From the NCBI GenBank assembly GCA_963971425.1, contig OZ020521.1:13037519-13101518 (forward strand): a stretch of 64,000 bases of DNA, written 5' to 3'. The position numbers and the translations under genes were made by a program. This stretch comes from Bryoerythrophyllum caledonicum. Taxonomy: Eukaryota; Streptophyta; Bryopsida; Pottiales; Pottiaceae. The notes below the pieces were generated by a model. That model was given only the letters and a program-made list of their open reading frames with translations. It ran no database searches and was not told the origin of the DNA. Below, one piece after another: positions 8,649-20,262 of this stretch (its first letter is position 1; each line of letters opens with the position of its first letter).

Positions 8649-11600
8649 CTAGTTTGGCTCTCCAACGTCGTCATCTTCATCAGTGTTGATTTCTTGATCA
8701 GCATCCTCTAGCTGATCTTCATCACTTGTTTTTGATATCGCATTGTCTTCAAAGCTAAGCTCACCGTGACGCCTCTTGAATGCTTTGATTCTTTTTCCTG
8801 CCACCGGTATTCTTAGTTGAGTGCCATCCAACTCACGTAGAGAATACGTGCCGTTTTCATGGACTTCCAGTACCACATAAGGTCCAAACCACCTTCGTGC
8901 AAATTTTCTAACAGTACTGTGCTGATGCTCCAAGCTACTGTCAAACACCAACACCCAATCCCCAGCTTGAATTGGTTTTGTTCTCAATCTATGAGTTTTG
9001 TCGAATCTTTCTTTGTTTTTGAGCCTTGCTGCCTTTAGCCTTTCTAATGCAGTTCTTTGACTTTCAGGTAACCGCTCAAGTTGCTCTATTCGGAGTTCCA
9101 ATAACCTTTCCCTTGTTATTCCATCATTCCAGTCTAAAAATGTCCATGTCGGTATTGAGGTCTCTACTGGCATGATGGGTTTTTGGCCTAACATCAGCTC
9201 TGTTGGCATATAGCCTGTTACCGTGCTGTGAGTGGTTCTATCTGCCCACAATGCAAATGGTAAAAGTCTAGGCCACTGTTTTGGTCTCCCTTTACATGCT
9301 TTGACCAGAGCGTTAATGATGGGAGGATGCCCTCTCTCACTCTTACCATTCGCCTCAGGATTGTAAGCTGTTGTTAGTCTTAACTTCACGTCATATCTTT
9401 TGAAGAACTCGACAGCGTCGGCAGCATTTAACTCACCACGATCTGCTCTCACCCTGCCAATACTACCATATCTGCTGAAAATGTCTTCAAGTATAAATCT
9501 ACAAACTCCTTCTGTAGATTTGGTCCTCAAAGCCCTTCCTTCAACAAAGTTTGAGAGCTCTTCTCTAGCCAAAACAAGGTATTTCATGCCCCATAATCCC
9601 AATGGCATTGCAACTAAGTCAATTACCCACTGAAAATGTACTGCAAGTGGATAAGTAGGATGTAACTCATCTCTGTGTCTAATTTTTGATTGCAATTGAC
9701 ACTCAGTGCAAGAACCAACAAATTCCTCCACATCTTTATACAAGCCCTTCCACCAGTATCGTTCCTTGATCTTGTAATATGTGGCCCAAACTCCTCTATG
9801 CCCCGCCCAAAGAGTATCGTGAAACTCTTTAAAAACTTGATTCTTCAACTCCAAGTCGTCAACTACTCTCAAAGGCACCCCATCTTCTCTTTTTGGCCTT
9901 TTCCACAATAAACCATCCCTCAGAAGATAATTATAGGCCTGGTGTCTAACATCTTTAAACGTTTTGTCTGACCAGCCTTCTTGTCTTCTCAAAGTGCTCA
10001 AATAGATGCCAATGTCTTTTAATTTTTCTTGATATAGCTCTTCTTTGAAAAGATGAATGTCACCACTTGTATCTGCTCCATCTACTGCCAAAACATAGCC
10101 ATAATCTTCATCGTCATATTCCTCACCAATTTCTTGTGCCTTCATTTCGTCCTCACACCTATATCTGGCCCTGGATAGCATATCGGCTACTGAGTTTTTC
10201 TTGCCAGTAATATGAACTAACACAGGATTTAGTGATCGAATGTAGGCTATCCACCGTAGCATAGCAATGTCTGGAGTAGAACAATTGGCAACCATACCAA
10301 TTAATGGCAAACAGTCAGTCTCCAAGATGACATTTGCACCTATCAAGTAGTTTTTGTCTGCTTTTAGTGCCGTTAGTGCCCCTAAAAGTTCCCTCTTCAC
10401 TTGTGGATATGCTCTTTGACGCTCTGTAAGAATCCTTGCTCCAAATCTTATTGCAAATCTTCTTCCTTCTGCATCGTCTTGGCCAATAGCCCAACCTGTA
10501 GCAATTGGGCTAGTATCGACTGTCACAATTATTGGTCTGCCACTATCATATTCAACTTGTCTTAGAATTGGTGAAGACTTCAAAATGTCCTTTAATCCTT
10601 CCATTGCTAGCTCTTGATCATGCCCCCATCTAAACTTCACTCCCTTTCTCAAGAGCTTGTATAATGGATCAGCCAAATGAGCAAAATGTGGTACCCAAAT
10701 CTGATAAAACACACATGCGCCTAAAAACCTCCTTACTTCGGTAATGCTACTACATGCTTTCATTCTAGCAATAGCATCTACTTTCTCAGGGTTAGGTTTT
10801 CTCCCATATCTTCCGCATAAGTGCCCAACTACCACAATTTCTCCCACACCAAACTTAGACTTATCAATGGACAATGTTAAATCCACCTCTTCAAGCCTTC
10901 CCAAAATCATCTCCACATCTGCAATATGGTCTATCACAAATCTCCTACAACCATCTTCAGTCTTAGATAAGTCTCTTGCCTCTTCCTTGCAGCCTTTGAT
11001 CGGTATGTCATCAACAAAAGGTATTGTCTTCTCAGGCACAAAGTCTTTTAAAATGCGGTTCATGGCATTTTGCATGTGAGCCACTGAGTTTGTGGCACCT
11101 TGAGGCAATGTGCACATCCTTACAAGTCCCAATGGAGTCTTCATGGTTGTCAAATCCCTGCTTTCATTTGCAAGTTGGAATTGATCATAACCTGAATATA
11201 AGTCTCCAATAGAATAGATGGCATGTCCTGCAAATGCTTCAGCCACTTCATCCACAACCGGTCCAGACCCTTTGTTTCTGATAGTAACCTTATTAGCCGG
11301 CTGCATGTCTTGTATGAATCTTAATGCCCCTGATTTCTTTGGCACTGTAAACCAACGGTTGGAGTATGGAGCCATAGAAGGTTCAAGTATGCCCATTCGT
11401 ATTTTCTCCTTGAGTAGATTTACCAACTTTGGCAATAAAGCCCTTGGCACTGGTATTGGCTTCAAATCCCAAGGCACATGTGGCACAGTAAAAATAACCA
11501 TTGGTGCAATTACATTAGGTTGCACACATCCAATTTCATCTGGTGATGACGCAAAGGCTTTGCCATGTTTGGAGAGCATGTCTCGGAATCTCTTCTTCTC

Positions 11601-12122
11601 TGGTTCATTCAAGAATTCACCCCCTCCAATCTCTAGTTTGCCAATTGTCTCATTAGTGAATTTGTGCCCAATCTTCCTTGATTCTCTAAGTCCCGGTTCC
11701 TTCTCCGCCTGTTTAATGTGATCATCAGTGTCAGGTGGCAATTGTGTTGCAACAGGCTTCACTTTCTTTGCCACTGTCTTGTACTTGGTGTTAACATCAG
11801 CCTCAAAGTATGCACTATGGCTCTCAACTAATCCAACTGTTGTTGCTGATTTTAAAAGCTCGTCAAAGAGCTCCCTTGAATGAACCTCAACTACAACATC
11901 ACTAGGCGTTGGCTTTTGGTCAAGTACACCTTCTAAAACCTTTACAATGTCATCAGAAAATCCTTCTTCTTCTATCACTCCAACAATATTCTCGTCATCC
12001 AATACCATACCCATTTTTTTGAATTTTTCTCCAATTTTCTTAACTGCCTTCTTTCCTACTGAATCCAAATCTTCAATCCTCACAAAAGTTACAAGACTAT
12101 CTCCTGTAACATTTAAAATCAC
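8649..12122 (-). CDS. pol: gypsy Pol: reverse transcriptase, RNase H, integrase (copy 2)
   Basis: 1157 codons, identical to the protein of copy 1 at a distance of 8609 bp. The same landmarks are intact: RT FVDD 369-372, RNase H D536/E578/D603, integrase HHCC 768-808, integrase D835/D894/E929, and a C-terminal GPY-like module. Because this copy has two LTRs, PBS, PPT and undamaged reading frames, it is a candidate autonomous element. Expression is again expected by -1 frameshifting from gag. Confidence 0.95.
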   Translation of the reverse strand: MILNVTGDSLVTFVRIEDLDSVGKKAVKKIGEKFKKMGMVLDDENIVGVIEEEGFSDDIVKVLEGVLDQKPTPSDVVVEVHSRELFDELLKSATTVGLVESHSAYFEADVNTKYKTVAKKVKPVATQLPPDTDDHIKQAEKEPGLRESRKIGHKFTNETIGKLEIGGGEFLNEPEKKRFRDMLSKHGKAFASSPDEIGCVQPNVIAPMVIFTVPHVPWDLKPIPVPRALLPKLVNLLKEKIRMGILEPSMAPYSNRWFTVPKKSGALRFIQDMQPANKVTIRNKGSGPVVDEVAEAFAGHAIYSIGDLYSGYDQFQLANESRDLTTMKTPLGLVRMCTLPQGATNSVAHMQNAMNRILKDFVPEKTIPFVDDIPIKGCKEEARDLSKTEDGCRRFVIDHIADVEMILGRLEEVDLTLSIDKSKFGVGEIVVVGHLCGRYGRKPNPEKVDAIARMKACSSITEVRRFLGACVFYQIWVPHFAHLADPLYKLLRKGVKFRWGHDQELAMEGLKDILKSSPILRQVEYDSGRPIIVTVDTSPIATGWAIGQDDAEGRRFAIRFGARILTERQRAYPQVKRELLGALTALKADKNYLIGANVILETDCLPLIGMVANCSTPDIAMLRWIAYIRSLNPVLVHITGKKNSVADMLSRARYRCEDEMKAQEIGEEYDDEDYGYVLAVDGADTSGDIHLFKEELYQEKLKDIGIYLSTLRRQEGWSDKTFKDVRHQAYNYLLRDGLLWKRPKREDGVPLRVVDDLELKNQVFKEFHDTLWAGHRGVWATYYKIKERYWWKGLYKDVEEFVGSCTECQLQSKIRHRDELHPTYPLAVHFQWVIDLVAMPLGLWGMKYLVLAREELSNFVEGRALRTKSTEGVCRFILEDIFSRYGSIGRVRADRGELNAADAVEFFKRYDVKLRLTTAYNPEANGKSERGHPPIINALVKACKGRPKQWPRLLPFALWADRTTHSTVTGYMPTELMLGQKPIMPVETSIPTWTFLDWNDGITRERLLELRIEQLERLPESQRTALERLKAARLKNKERFDKTHRLRTKPIQAGDWVLVFDSSLEHQHSTVRKFARRWFGPYVVLEVHENGTYSLRELDGTQLRIPVAGKRIKAFKRRHGELSFEDNAISKTSDEDQLEDADQEINTDEDDDVGEPN

Positions 12123-12205
12123 ACGACCTCTACTATTTACATTGGGGAATGAAACTGTTGAGAAACCCCTTGCACCCGCGGACCCCCATCTTCCACGTGT
12201 GCAAT

Positions 12206-12215
12206 CTAGAAACCC
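12206..12215 (-). promoter_or_regulatory. candidate -1 ribosomal frameshift site, gag/pol (copy 2)
   Basis: Same arrangement as copy 1: minus-strand GGGTTTC directly followed by the gag stop TAG, with pol open in the -1 frame across the junction. Confidence 0.6.
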
Positions 12216-14722
12216 TGAAAGTTTTCAGAGTCATCGATCATGGGTGCTTCTCTAAGTTGGGCTCTATGTCTCTCATGATTTGGCTTCACAGTGAGAAACT
12301 GCACTGCTTTCTTCCCATCACAACTCCGAATCCTAGCATAGTGTGAGCCGTCATCCAATACCTTAGTTCCCATCCTTGTAGCAGTGATATATGGTTGTCC
12401 CAAAATAATCGGATACGTACCATTGTTCTGCACAAAGAAGTTTTGTTCAACTTCAACATCTCCAATCTTGGTCTTCACAGCTGGGCATGCACCGTAGAGA
12501 CCCCCGCTCTCATTATTTGCTGCTCGCAAAACCCATCCATGGTTGATGTCAATGGGCCACTTACCCTTTTCATAGATCTTCCTTGAGATTATGTTAATCT
12601 CAGATCCATGATCAACCAGAGCTAATATAGACTCATCTAAGTCTCCAAGCTTCACGCGTGTCTCTGTTGTAGCTCTGGCCCAGAATGGCTGAGTAAAAGT
12701 TCGCATTGTTTCATCCTCATGTTCTCCCCAAAACTCTCCACCCATACAACATGTCATTGCAACCTCTTCAGGAGAAGCGTCACCCTTTGCCTTCTCTGGT
12801 TTCTTCGCAATGAATTCTAAGGAAAACATCTGCAAGACTTCATCTTCCATTTCTCCATCCAGAAGACTTGAAACATCTTCCACATCCTTCTCCCTCGAGC
12901 TTGAAGAATCACACATCATGACAAACACTTGCCCAATCTCTTCTTCCTCATCTTTGGTCAATTGAGTATCTATCGCTTTTGCCATCACTGTCTCTGCTGT
13001 CATTTGCCTCTTTCTCTTGATAACATCTATTATGAGCTCGTGAAAGTCTTTCTTGGCGATACCAAGAGCTTCTCTCAAAGTGAATTCAATCTTTGCATCA
13101 AGAATCCTCTCTTCAAGAATGCCCTTCATATCAATTGAAGATTCAATATCGGATTGAAGTTTGTAGGCTGGTACTTTACCTCTTCCCTTTGCAGAATCTT
13201 CTTTCTCCTTTCCCTTCTTACTGCTCATTCTTTCCTCCCATTTGTCCTTTGGTAGTGGTGCATTCCCTGGATGTAAGTTAGAAGGTCCAGCATCTTGCTT
13301 CTGGCGAGTGTGATTTGCTGGCCCTTGTGCTGGAGTGGTATCTTTGTTGCCTGAAGGCTTCCTCTTACTTACTGGCTCCGTTGTCTCTTCTTCTTCATCT
13401 CTGCCACGTTTGGCTTCGACCAACGCATCGCTAGGCAAATCGACCCCTTGCTCATTATCCAGATATGCCCTGATAGTGATCGCATCTACCGGATCATCCC
13501 ATCCCGTAAGCTGTCTAATAGCTTGTGCTCCTCTGACCATCAACTCTGTGGGTACATGAGATAAGGTTTTCACCTTATCCTGCTCGACTTCAATGCTGTA
13601 GGTTTCTGTTTCCTTGCCTTTCGAAGAACTACCATTTTTCAACCGCTCATCCATCAACTTCTTCATGCCCCCTCTTCCAAAGTTGGTGTTCAAAACTTCT
13701 TCCGTCGAAGCATCTCTAATCCTTCCTTCTTTGAAAGAAATAATGCCATTTTTCATAGCATCTGCATACGACGTACAATCCCCACGCTTGTGGCTTGGAT
13801 CATCACACCAAATGCACCTCATGACAAAATCCTTCTGTCCTCCACTTGGTTGTGAACCACTCGTTTTGGTGCTCCTCATAAGCGTACTCATCTCCACCTT
13901 CAATTCCTTGATGCCCCTCATAAGCTCTTGAATCGTAGCATCATCCACCGTTTTGCCCTTTGAGGAACCTGGAGGAGTAGAAGTAGGCTGGGTTGATGTT
14001 GAAGCTGTGCTTTCTACCATCGGTAAAACCTCTGTCCTTGCTCCAAGTCCTCTTGCCTTCACACGTTGTTGTTTGGCAATAATGCTCACCCCTTCTTCCA
14101 ATCTCCTCCAATTAGTGGTAAACCCACCTTCGGTAGTACTGTCTGAGAGAAAAAGAAGCAATCTGTCTTCTAATGCTTCATCCGCAGCTTGTAGAAAAAG
14201 CTCAGACTTCCTCACCTCCAGAAGACGCTTCTCAACCAAAGGTAACTGTCCAAACTTCTTCTCAAACTCTCTGAGTAATTCGTTAGGCCCCATGTGCTTG
14301 CCAGGCCGTTGTTCCACCCAATCAAGAAACCCTCTCTTGGACATCCTCTCAGTATCTTCATCAAAGTACTCATCTCTGAGTCTTTCTTCAAATGCAGCCC
14401 ATGAGGGCACATCTATACCCTCATGCAACTGTCTGACCCTCTCCCTGATCTCAGGTACAACTGCAAGGTGGAAAGTCTCAATCATCCTTTCTCCAGCTAC
14501 TTGATAAATCTCCATCTCGCATCCATAGACCCTCAAAAATTTGGAAACATTCTTGCCATCAAACCTCCCTAATTTGTTGATGACAGTCTTCAAAGCCTTC
14601 GTAGCTCCTTGTCCCGATGTATTAGCAGCTTGTTGGCCCATAAGCATCTGCATGGCCCTCATAAACTCCTCTGCAAGATTCTGACCACCTCCACCACCTC
14701 GAATTCCTCCAGAATCATCCAT
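12206..14722 (-). CDS. gag: gypsy Gag-protease polyprotein (copy 2)
   Basis: 838 codons, identical to copy 1: Gag-like helical region, CCHC knuckle C303-C316, charged linker, and aspartic protease with DHGS at 704-707. The ATG follows the PBS after a very short leader. The frame ends in a TAG abutting the slippery heptamer. The DHGS active site is shared by both copies, so in this family it is the inherited state and not a random hit in one copy. Confidence 0.94.
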   Translation of the reverse strand: MDDSGGIRGGGGGQNLAEEFMRAMQMLMGQQAANTSGQGATKALKTVINKLGRFDGKNVSKFLRVYGCEMEIYQVAGERMIETFHLAVVPEIRERVRQLHEGIDVPSWAAFEERLRDEYFDEDTERMSKRGFLDWVEQRPGKHMGPNELLREFEKKFGQLPLVEKRLLEVRKSELFLQAADEALEDRLLLFLSDSTTEGGFTTNWRRLEEGVSIIAKQQRVKARGLGARTEVLPMVESTASTSTQPTSTPPGSSKGKTVDDATIQELMRGIKELKVEMSTLMRSTKTSGSQPSGGQKDFVMRCIWCDDPSHKRGDCTSYADAMKNGIISFKEGRIRDASTEEVLNTNFGRGGMKKLMDERLKNGSSSKGKETETYSIEVEQDKVKTLSHVPTELMVRGAQAIRQLTGWDDPVDAITIRAYLDNEQGVDLPSDALVEAKRGRDEEEETTEPVSKRKPSGNKDTTPAQGPANHTRQKQDAGPSNLHPGNAPLPKDKWEERMSSKKGKEKEDSAKGRGKVPAYKLQSDIESSIDMKGILEERILDAKIEFTLREALGIAKKDFHELIIDVIKRKRQMTAETVMAKAIDTQLTKDEEEEIGQVFVMMCDSSSSREKDVEDVSSLLDGEMEDEVLQMFSLEFIAKKPEKAKGDASPEEVAMTCCMGGEFWGEHEDETMRTFTQPFWARATTETRVKLGDLDESILALVDHGSEINIISRKIYEKGKWPIDINHGWVLRAANNESGGLYGACPAVKTKIGDVEVEQNFFVQNNGTYPIILGQPYITATRMGTKVLDDGSHYARIRSCDGKKAVQFLTVKPNHERHRAQLREAPMIDDSENFQGF

Positions 14723-14754
14723 CTTTCTCTAACCAAACCAAATGCCCTAAAGCG

Positions 14755-14772
14755 CTCTCAGTGGAAGCACCA
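14755..14772 (-). promoter_or_regulatory. primer binding site (copy 2)
   Basis: Minus-strand TGGTGCTTCCACTGAGAG two bases inside the 5' LTR edge at 14775, identical to copy 1. Confidence 0.7.
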
Positions 14773-14774
14773 AA

Positions 14775-17215
14775 TGTCGTGTAGAGAGTCTTTGCTTCAA
14801 GAAAACGCAGGGTTCTTGGCTGCACTTAGTTTAGAGAGGGAAAGGGAGAATATGGAACATATAATTTTGTGTTCAAGCCCATATAAACTCATAAGTCTTC
14901 ATTTAGCATACGAGAAAGGCCTCTAATCTTCAACTTGTATAATAAAACTCGATGTACATATAATAAGACATGATGCAGATGTCTTGTAGAACTTGTCTCC
15001 CAAAAACTTAACTCAAAACATTAATTATCCTTAATCTAAATCAAGCCTTAATTAAACTCTGATTAAATTAACTAATTTCGCTTAATAATAATAAATTAAT
15101 AGTTAAGATAATTATATTTAAATAATATGATTAACCTTAATTAATCCACTTAATCTTAGTTAAGCTAATTAATTACAATTAGACTAGTTAATCTTACTTA
15201 ACACAATTAACCTTGATTAAGATAATTAATTCCCTAATTAACCACAATCCCACATACCCTTACCCTTACATACCCTAACCACTTCATACCATTCTCCTAT
15301 ATACCCTTACTCTCTTTGAAATCATTTCTCTAACCTCTCATTAAGCACAAACCGAACTCAAACTCTCTTTTAAACTCTTGATTAACCTTCTAATTCAAAA
15401 TACCACTACGGTTTCATACAAACTCGGAATGAGTCGTGCTATAGCTACTTGAAAAGCCACTAAAATACACCACATACACACCAAATTTCACCTCCAAAAA
15501 CCCATCTGGCCAGCCGCTATGTGCAATCAAAGTTACTTCTTACAAAAACTCAAATCAGCTGACCCCTCTTCTTTCAAACTAGTGCTAAGACTTCACAAAA
15601 GCTCGAAATAAAGCATAAGATAGCTCTTTGAAAAGCTATTTACAGTGTACAAACACTCACCAAAGATGTCATTTAGATATACTTTGTACAACTTTCTACA
15701 AGGCTTCAAACCTACTGCTCATGAAAACATGGGGCAGCAGACCCCCTTGTGTTCGACAAGGCGCCGTTCACTCATACTTTTAGCTCTAAGACCGAGTGAT
15801 AGCTTCATAAAGAGCTAACAACAAGGGCTACAACATACTCAAAAACCAAAACAAACTACAACAAAAACAACCAGAGAGAGCCCCCGCAGTCCAGCCCCTC
15901 CTTGGTAAGGAAGAACCCAACCCCCAAAACGGGGAAAGGAGCCAATCACAACTAACCTCAGCCCATTCAAAGGCCACATGGGCATCTTAAACTCCATTGG
16001 TTGCTCAAATTCTCCCCCTTATCAACTCTTATCATCCCTCTATCCATTCTATTCTTTGCATTTTTAAACACTAACTACCTGGTCATCAATCTAAAGACCG
16101 GATTTCTTCAACAACAACAACTAACTACAAATATATTAAGAAAAATAACAACAAATGGTCTCAACTTCAGCCCCTAGATGGATTAAACATGTAAAAAGTC
16201 AAGAATCTCACGAAGAACAGCAGCAATGTAACTTGATCGCCTTTCACTACCCAAGTGTCTGAGCGGGCCTTGAAGCCAAAGACGGTGACCAAGGTTATTG
16301 GACAAGCGGGTTACCATTTGACCTTCGTTAGTGTTTTGAAAACACCCTTCAAACACCACTTGATGGCCTTCGACAAGCACATCTCCAACCTCCAAGACGA
16401 TTACTAAAGTTCTTGCCTCCGGTTGTAAACTTCTTAAACTTGTCAAAGGAACTTGTTGAGGATCAAAAGCGGTACGTGGTTGAACACGACGCTCAGAAGG
16501 CCCTGCTTCCTCTCGCTCACGCCGCCTTGATGTCGACGGTTGAGAAAGTTGAATTAGATCATCCGGTGAGTGAGCTAAAGGAAACTCCCAATCATCAGGG
16601 TCTTGAGAAGCCATACTATCAACCTATAGAAACTAAGAAGAAACAATCAAAACTAATAATGACCTGAAGTAATGCATAAGGCACGGCAACCATCTACCTT
16701 TTATATGTTTTTCGATAACTTCATCAAGAAGCTTGCCTTCCCTAACATTAACTCAATGACATTTCTTTAATTGGAAACGTCTAAGCAAATTTAAGTAGTG
16801 ATAGATGCCTTTCCATCTAAAAGATGGTCCACAGTAAAGTCAGATTAAGAAACAAACGACTTATCTGTAGCAGTATAAGACTATTGCGGGCTCGATGATA
16901 ATCGCCAAGTTGCAGACTTGGTTGGCTGTTAGAGCCCGTTTGTTATCCGCCGACTGATTCCGAGTTCGAGTCTCATTGAACTCGTTGAACTGTTCAGGCG
17001 GCTGCGGCTTGGCACTTGCTAGTGAGAGCAGGAAAATAAGCAGCCAACTGGCCACCTACCTACCCCTGAGCTAGAGACAAGAGATGCAGTACATCCAAGC
17101 TAGGCTAACAAGCTCCAAATGTTCCCACATTGAATTAAACTGTAGGTCACTCTACGACCACACTTTTTGTATCTATATTATCTTTTTACATAGTGTAGTA
17201 ATTTACAACACGACA
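14775..17215 (-). repeat. 5' LTR of gypsy copy 2
   Basis: 2441 bp, TGTCGTGT to ACACGACA, differing from the LTR at 6166-8606 at three positions that I found. Its outer edge abuts the satellite array at 17216. Confidence 0.93.
16183..16614 (-). CDS. 143-aa reading frame inside the LTR, second copy (hypothetical)
   Basis: Identical in sequence to the frame at 7574-8005 and placed the same way within the LTR. Function unknown; it may be fortuitous. Confidence 0.3.
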   Translation of the reverse strand: MASQDPDDWEFPLAHSPDDLIQLSQPSTSRRREREEAGPSERRVQPRTAFDPQQVPLTSLRSLQPEARTLVIVLEVGDVLVEGHQVVFEGCFQNTNEGQMVTRLSNNLGHRLWLQGPLRHLGSERRSSYIAAVLREILDFLHV

Positions 17216-18945
17216 ACGTGAGACCGAGACGCGAACCCGAGTCCGAGACGCGAACCCGAGACACGAACCCGAGACGCAAACCCGAGACCAAGACGTGAGA
17301 CCGAGACGCGAACCCGAGTCCAAGACGCGAACCCGAGACGCGAAGACAAGACGCGAACCCGAGACACGAACCCGAGATGCGAGACGCAAGACAGAGACGC
17401 AATACAGAAGTCCGAGACGCGAACCCGAGTCCAAGAGGCAAACCCGAGATGCGAACCCGAGACCAAGACGTGAGACCAAGACGCGAATCCAAGACACGAA
17501 CCCGAGTCCGAGACGCGAACCCGAGACGCGAACCCGAGACCAAGACGTGAGACCGAGACGCGAACCCGAGTCCGAGACGCGAACCCGAGACACGAACCCG
17601 AGACGCGAGACGCAAGACAGAGACGCGATACAGAAGTCCGAGACGCGAACCCGAGACACAAACCCGAGACCGAGACGCGATCCCGAGACGCAAACCCGAG
17701 ACGCGAACCCGAGTCCAAGACGCAAACCCGAGACGCGAACCCGAGACCAAGACGTGAAACCAAGACGCGAACCCAAGACGCGAACCCGAGACGCGAACCC
17801 AAGACCAAGACGTGAGACCGAGACGCGAACCCGAGTCCGAGATGCGAACCCGAGACACGAACCCGAGACGCAAACCCGAGACCAAGACGTGAGACCGAGA
17901 CGCGAACCCGAGAGGCGAACCCGAGTCCAAGACGCGAACCCGAGACGCGAAGACAAGACGCGAACCCGAGTCCGAGACGCGAACCCGAGACACGAACCCG
18001 AGACGCGAGACGCAAGACAGAGACGCAATACAGAAGTCCGAGACGCGAACCCGAGTCCAAGAGGCAAACCCGAGATGCGAACCCGAGACCAAGACGTGAG
18101 ACCAAGACGCGAATCCAAGACACGAACCCGAGTCCGAGACGCAAACCCGAGACGCGAACCCGAGACCAAGACGTGAGACCGAGACGCGAACCCGAGTCCG
18201 AGACGCGAACCCGAGACACGAACCCGAGACGCGAGACGCAAGACAGAGACGCGATACAGAAGTCCGAGACGCGAACCCGAGACACAAACCCGAGACCGAG
18301 ACGCGATCCCGAGACGCAAACCCGAGACGCGAACCCGAGTCCAAGACGCAAACCCGAGACGCGAACCCGAGACCAAGACGTGAAACCAAGACGCGAACCC
18401 AAGACGCGAACCCGAGACGCGAACCCAAGACCAAGACGTGAGACCGAGACGCGAACCCGAGACACGAACCCGAGACGCAAACCCGAGACCAAGACGTGAG
18501 ACCGAGACGCGAACCCGAGAGGCGAACCCGAGTCCAAGACGCGAACCCGAGACGCGAAGACAAGACGCGAACCCGAGTCCGAGACGCGAACCCGAGACAC
18601 GAACCCGAGACGCGAGACGCAAGACAGAGACGCAATACAGAAGTCCGAGACGCGAACCCGAGTCCAAGAGGCAAACCCGAGATGCGAACCCGAGACCAAG
18701 ACGTGAGACCAAGACGCGAATCCAAGACACGAACCCGAGTCCGAGACGCGAACCCGAGACGCGAACCCGAGACCAAGACGTGAGACCGAGACGCGAACCC
18801 GAGTCCGAGACGCGAACCCGAGACACGAACCCGAGACGCGAGACGCAAGACAGAGACGCGATACAGAAGTCCGAGACGCGAACCCGAGACGCAAACCCGA
18901 GACCAAGACGTGAGACCGAGACGCGAACCCGAGAGGCGAACCCGA
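17216..18945. repeat. satellite array of GAGACGCGAACCC-type units with higher-order repeat
   Basis: About 1.7 kb made of short variants of GAGACGCGAACCC, GAGTCC, GAGACCAAGACGTGAGACC and similar. Marker blocks recur at long intervals: the CAATACAGAAG variant near 17400, 18027 and 18633, and the CGATACAGAAG variant near 17628, 18252 and 18860. This gives a higher-order period of roughly 606-626 bp. The motif is almost free of stop codons, which yields 550-600-codon Arg/Ser/Gly/Leu frames on the minus strand that I do not regard as genes. Confidence 0.9.
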
Positions 18946-20262
18946 GTGTTACAGTTTGCAGTGTCAGTATCCCTCCGGAATGCACTTAATCGTCACTAAA
19001 TGCTTCCAAAGTAAACCACTCCGGTTTCGTTCCCACAGAGATCTATTTATCCTTTCAAATGTCTAAAATCACAAGTCTATTTATCACCTAAGTAGATAAT
19101 CTTTTTAAGTTATAGTTCCGGATCCTTCCGGATCTCGCAATCTACGTAAACATTCCGGAACTAGCTTCCGGAAGGGGTCTTTTCCTTTTCGACGTTTCCG
19201 GAATTGAATTCCAGAAGACCGGAGGGTAGTTTGATTTACCTCTGTTCCTCCTCAGAGCGGCTTCCGGAAGGTTTAAGCGAGTGACCGGAAGACCACTGAT
19301 CCTATTTTGTGTAAGTGGCCGGATTCCCCACTGCCTGGAGACTTTAAGTGGCTAGACACCCACTGCCCCGGTGTTTAAAGTGACCGGACAATCACTCTTT
19401 CCTTACTCTACTATCCGGCAATATGGTGTTGTTTCCTAGACGTAACTCTCACAACATTCGGAAGGCCTTCCGGATGCGGTCACACAAAGGTACATCCGGA
19501 TAACAACAACGTTCCCGTAGCACTTTTGTAGCTCCGTGGAAGTTAGGGATATGGTTGTGCTTGGGAGGACTCCTTCTAATCTCACATAGCAGGTTCTTCC
19601 GATCGTGGGGGTAAACTCCGGTTTTGGACCGGAGTCCGGGTTCACACGGACTATTCCGTGCCCTAGAGAATACCAGGAACACCTCTGCAATATATCTCTT
19701 CCCCTCCTGGTTCTTCCGGACTTCTGAAGGTAACCATGAACACCTCTGCAATCTCCTCCAGTTAGTCCGGACACTCCCCTGCTGAAGATCTAAACCGATT
19801 CACTCCTTAGGACCACCAAACATCCCTTGCCTCCAAGAACCTGATACAAACACTGACTACGGTAACGGACCTTGCACCTTGCAAAAAAAACAATTTCCGT
19901 CACACACCCTGGGTAGCAAATCTAGAGATAGCTCCGGAATATATTCAATCATAAGGAAAATGATACAAAACAAGATGCTGAGTTAAGAAAACTCATTGAA
20001 CTAAGTACTAGTGAATCAACCTGATCCGGGTGTTATCTAATTTACGAAAAATCCGGAAAATCCTATCTAAAATCCCTAAAGGTCCGGGTTCAAATCCTGA
20101 GATCCGAAAATTATGGATCTCAGATCCGATTTCTCCGCCGGGAATGCCTTCTGAGTTTCCGGTTGACAGATAAGTCGGTAGCCGGGTGCAATCTGGAGCC
20201 CCATCGTTAATCGCTACGACAAGTCTGATAACCGGAGTTAAGTAATCTAATAGTAAAACCAA
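18946..20262. other. CCGG-rich non-coding stretch
   Basis: Starts abruptly at the end of the satellite (TGTTACAG...). It is dense in TTCCGG/CCGGAA. Short frames exist (for example 19436-19774) but show no recognisable domain. It probably is the 3' flank of the minus-strand gene at 20263-22296 and part of the same repeat family. I found no LTR or inverted-repeat boundary. Confidence 0.5.

Larger units (their letters stand above)
6166..17215 (-). mobile_element. complete Ty3/gypsy element (copy 2) with both LTRs
   Basis: In minus-strand order: 5' LTR 17215-14775, PBS, gag-protease, pol, PPT, 3' LTR 8606-6166. Total length is 11,050 bp. The LTRs are 2441 bp each and differ at only three positions that I found (7022/15631, 8472/17081, 8506/17115), about 0.1 %, so insertion was recent or the LTRs were homogenised. 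With copy 1 it forms a tandem sharing the central LTR, as expected from unequal LTR-LTR recombination or from an assembly artefact. The right flank is the satellite starting ACGTG; the matching target duplication would lie left of the window. Confidence 0.92.

Noticed and set aside
17178..18989. Six overlapping frames of 108-599 codons, rich in Arg, Ser, Gly and Leu
   Set aside because: They come from a stop-poor satellite read in several frames on both strands; no frame is favoured and there is no domain.
19436..19774. 112-codon and 100-codon minus-strand frames
   Set aside because: Two overlapping frames in CCGG-rich DNA with no domain and no support from the other family members.
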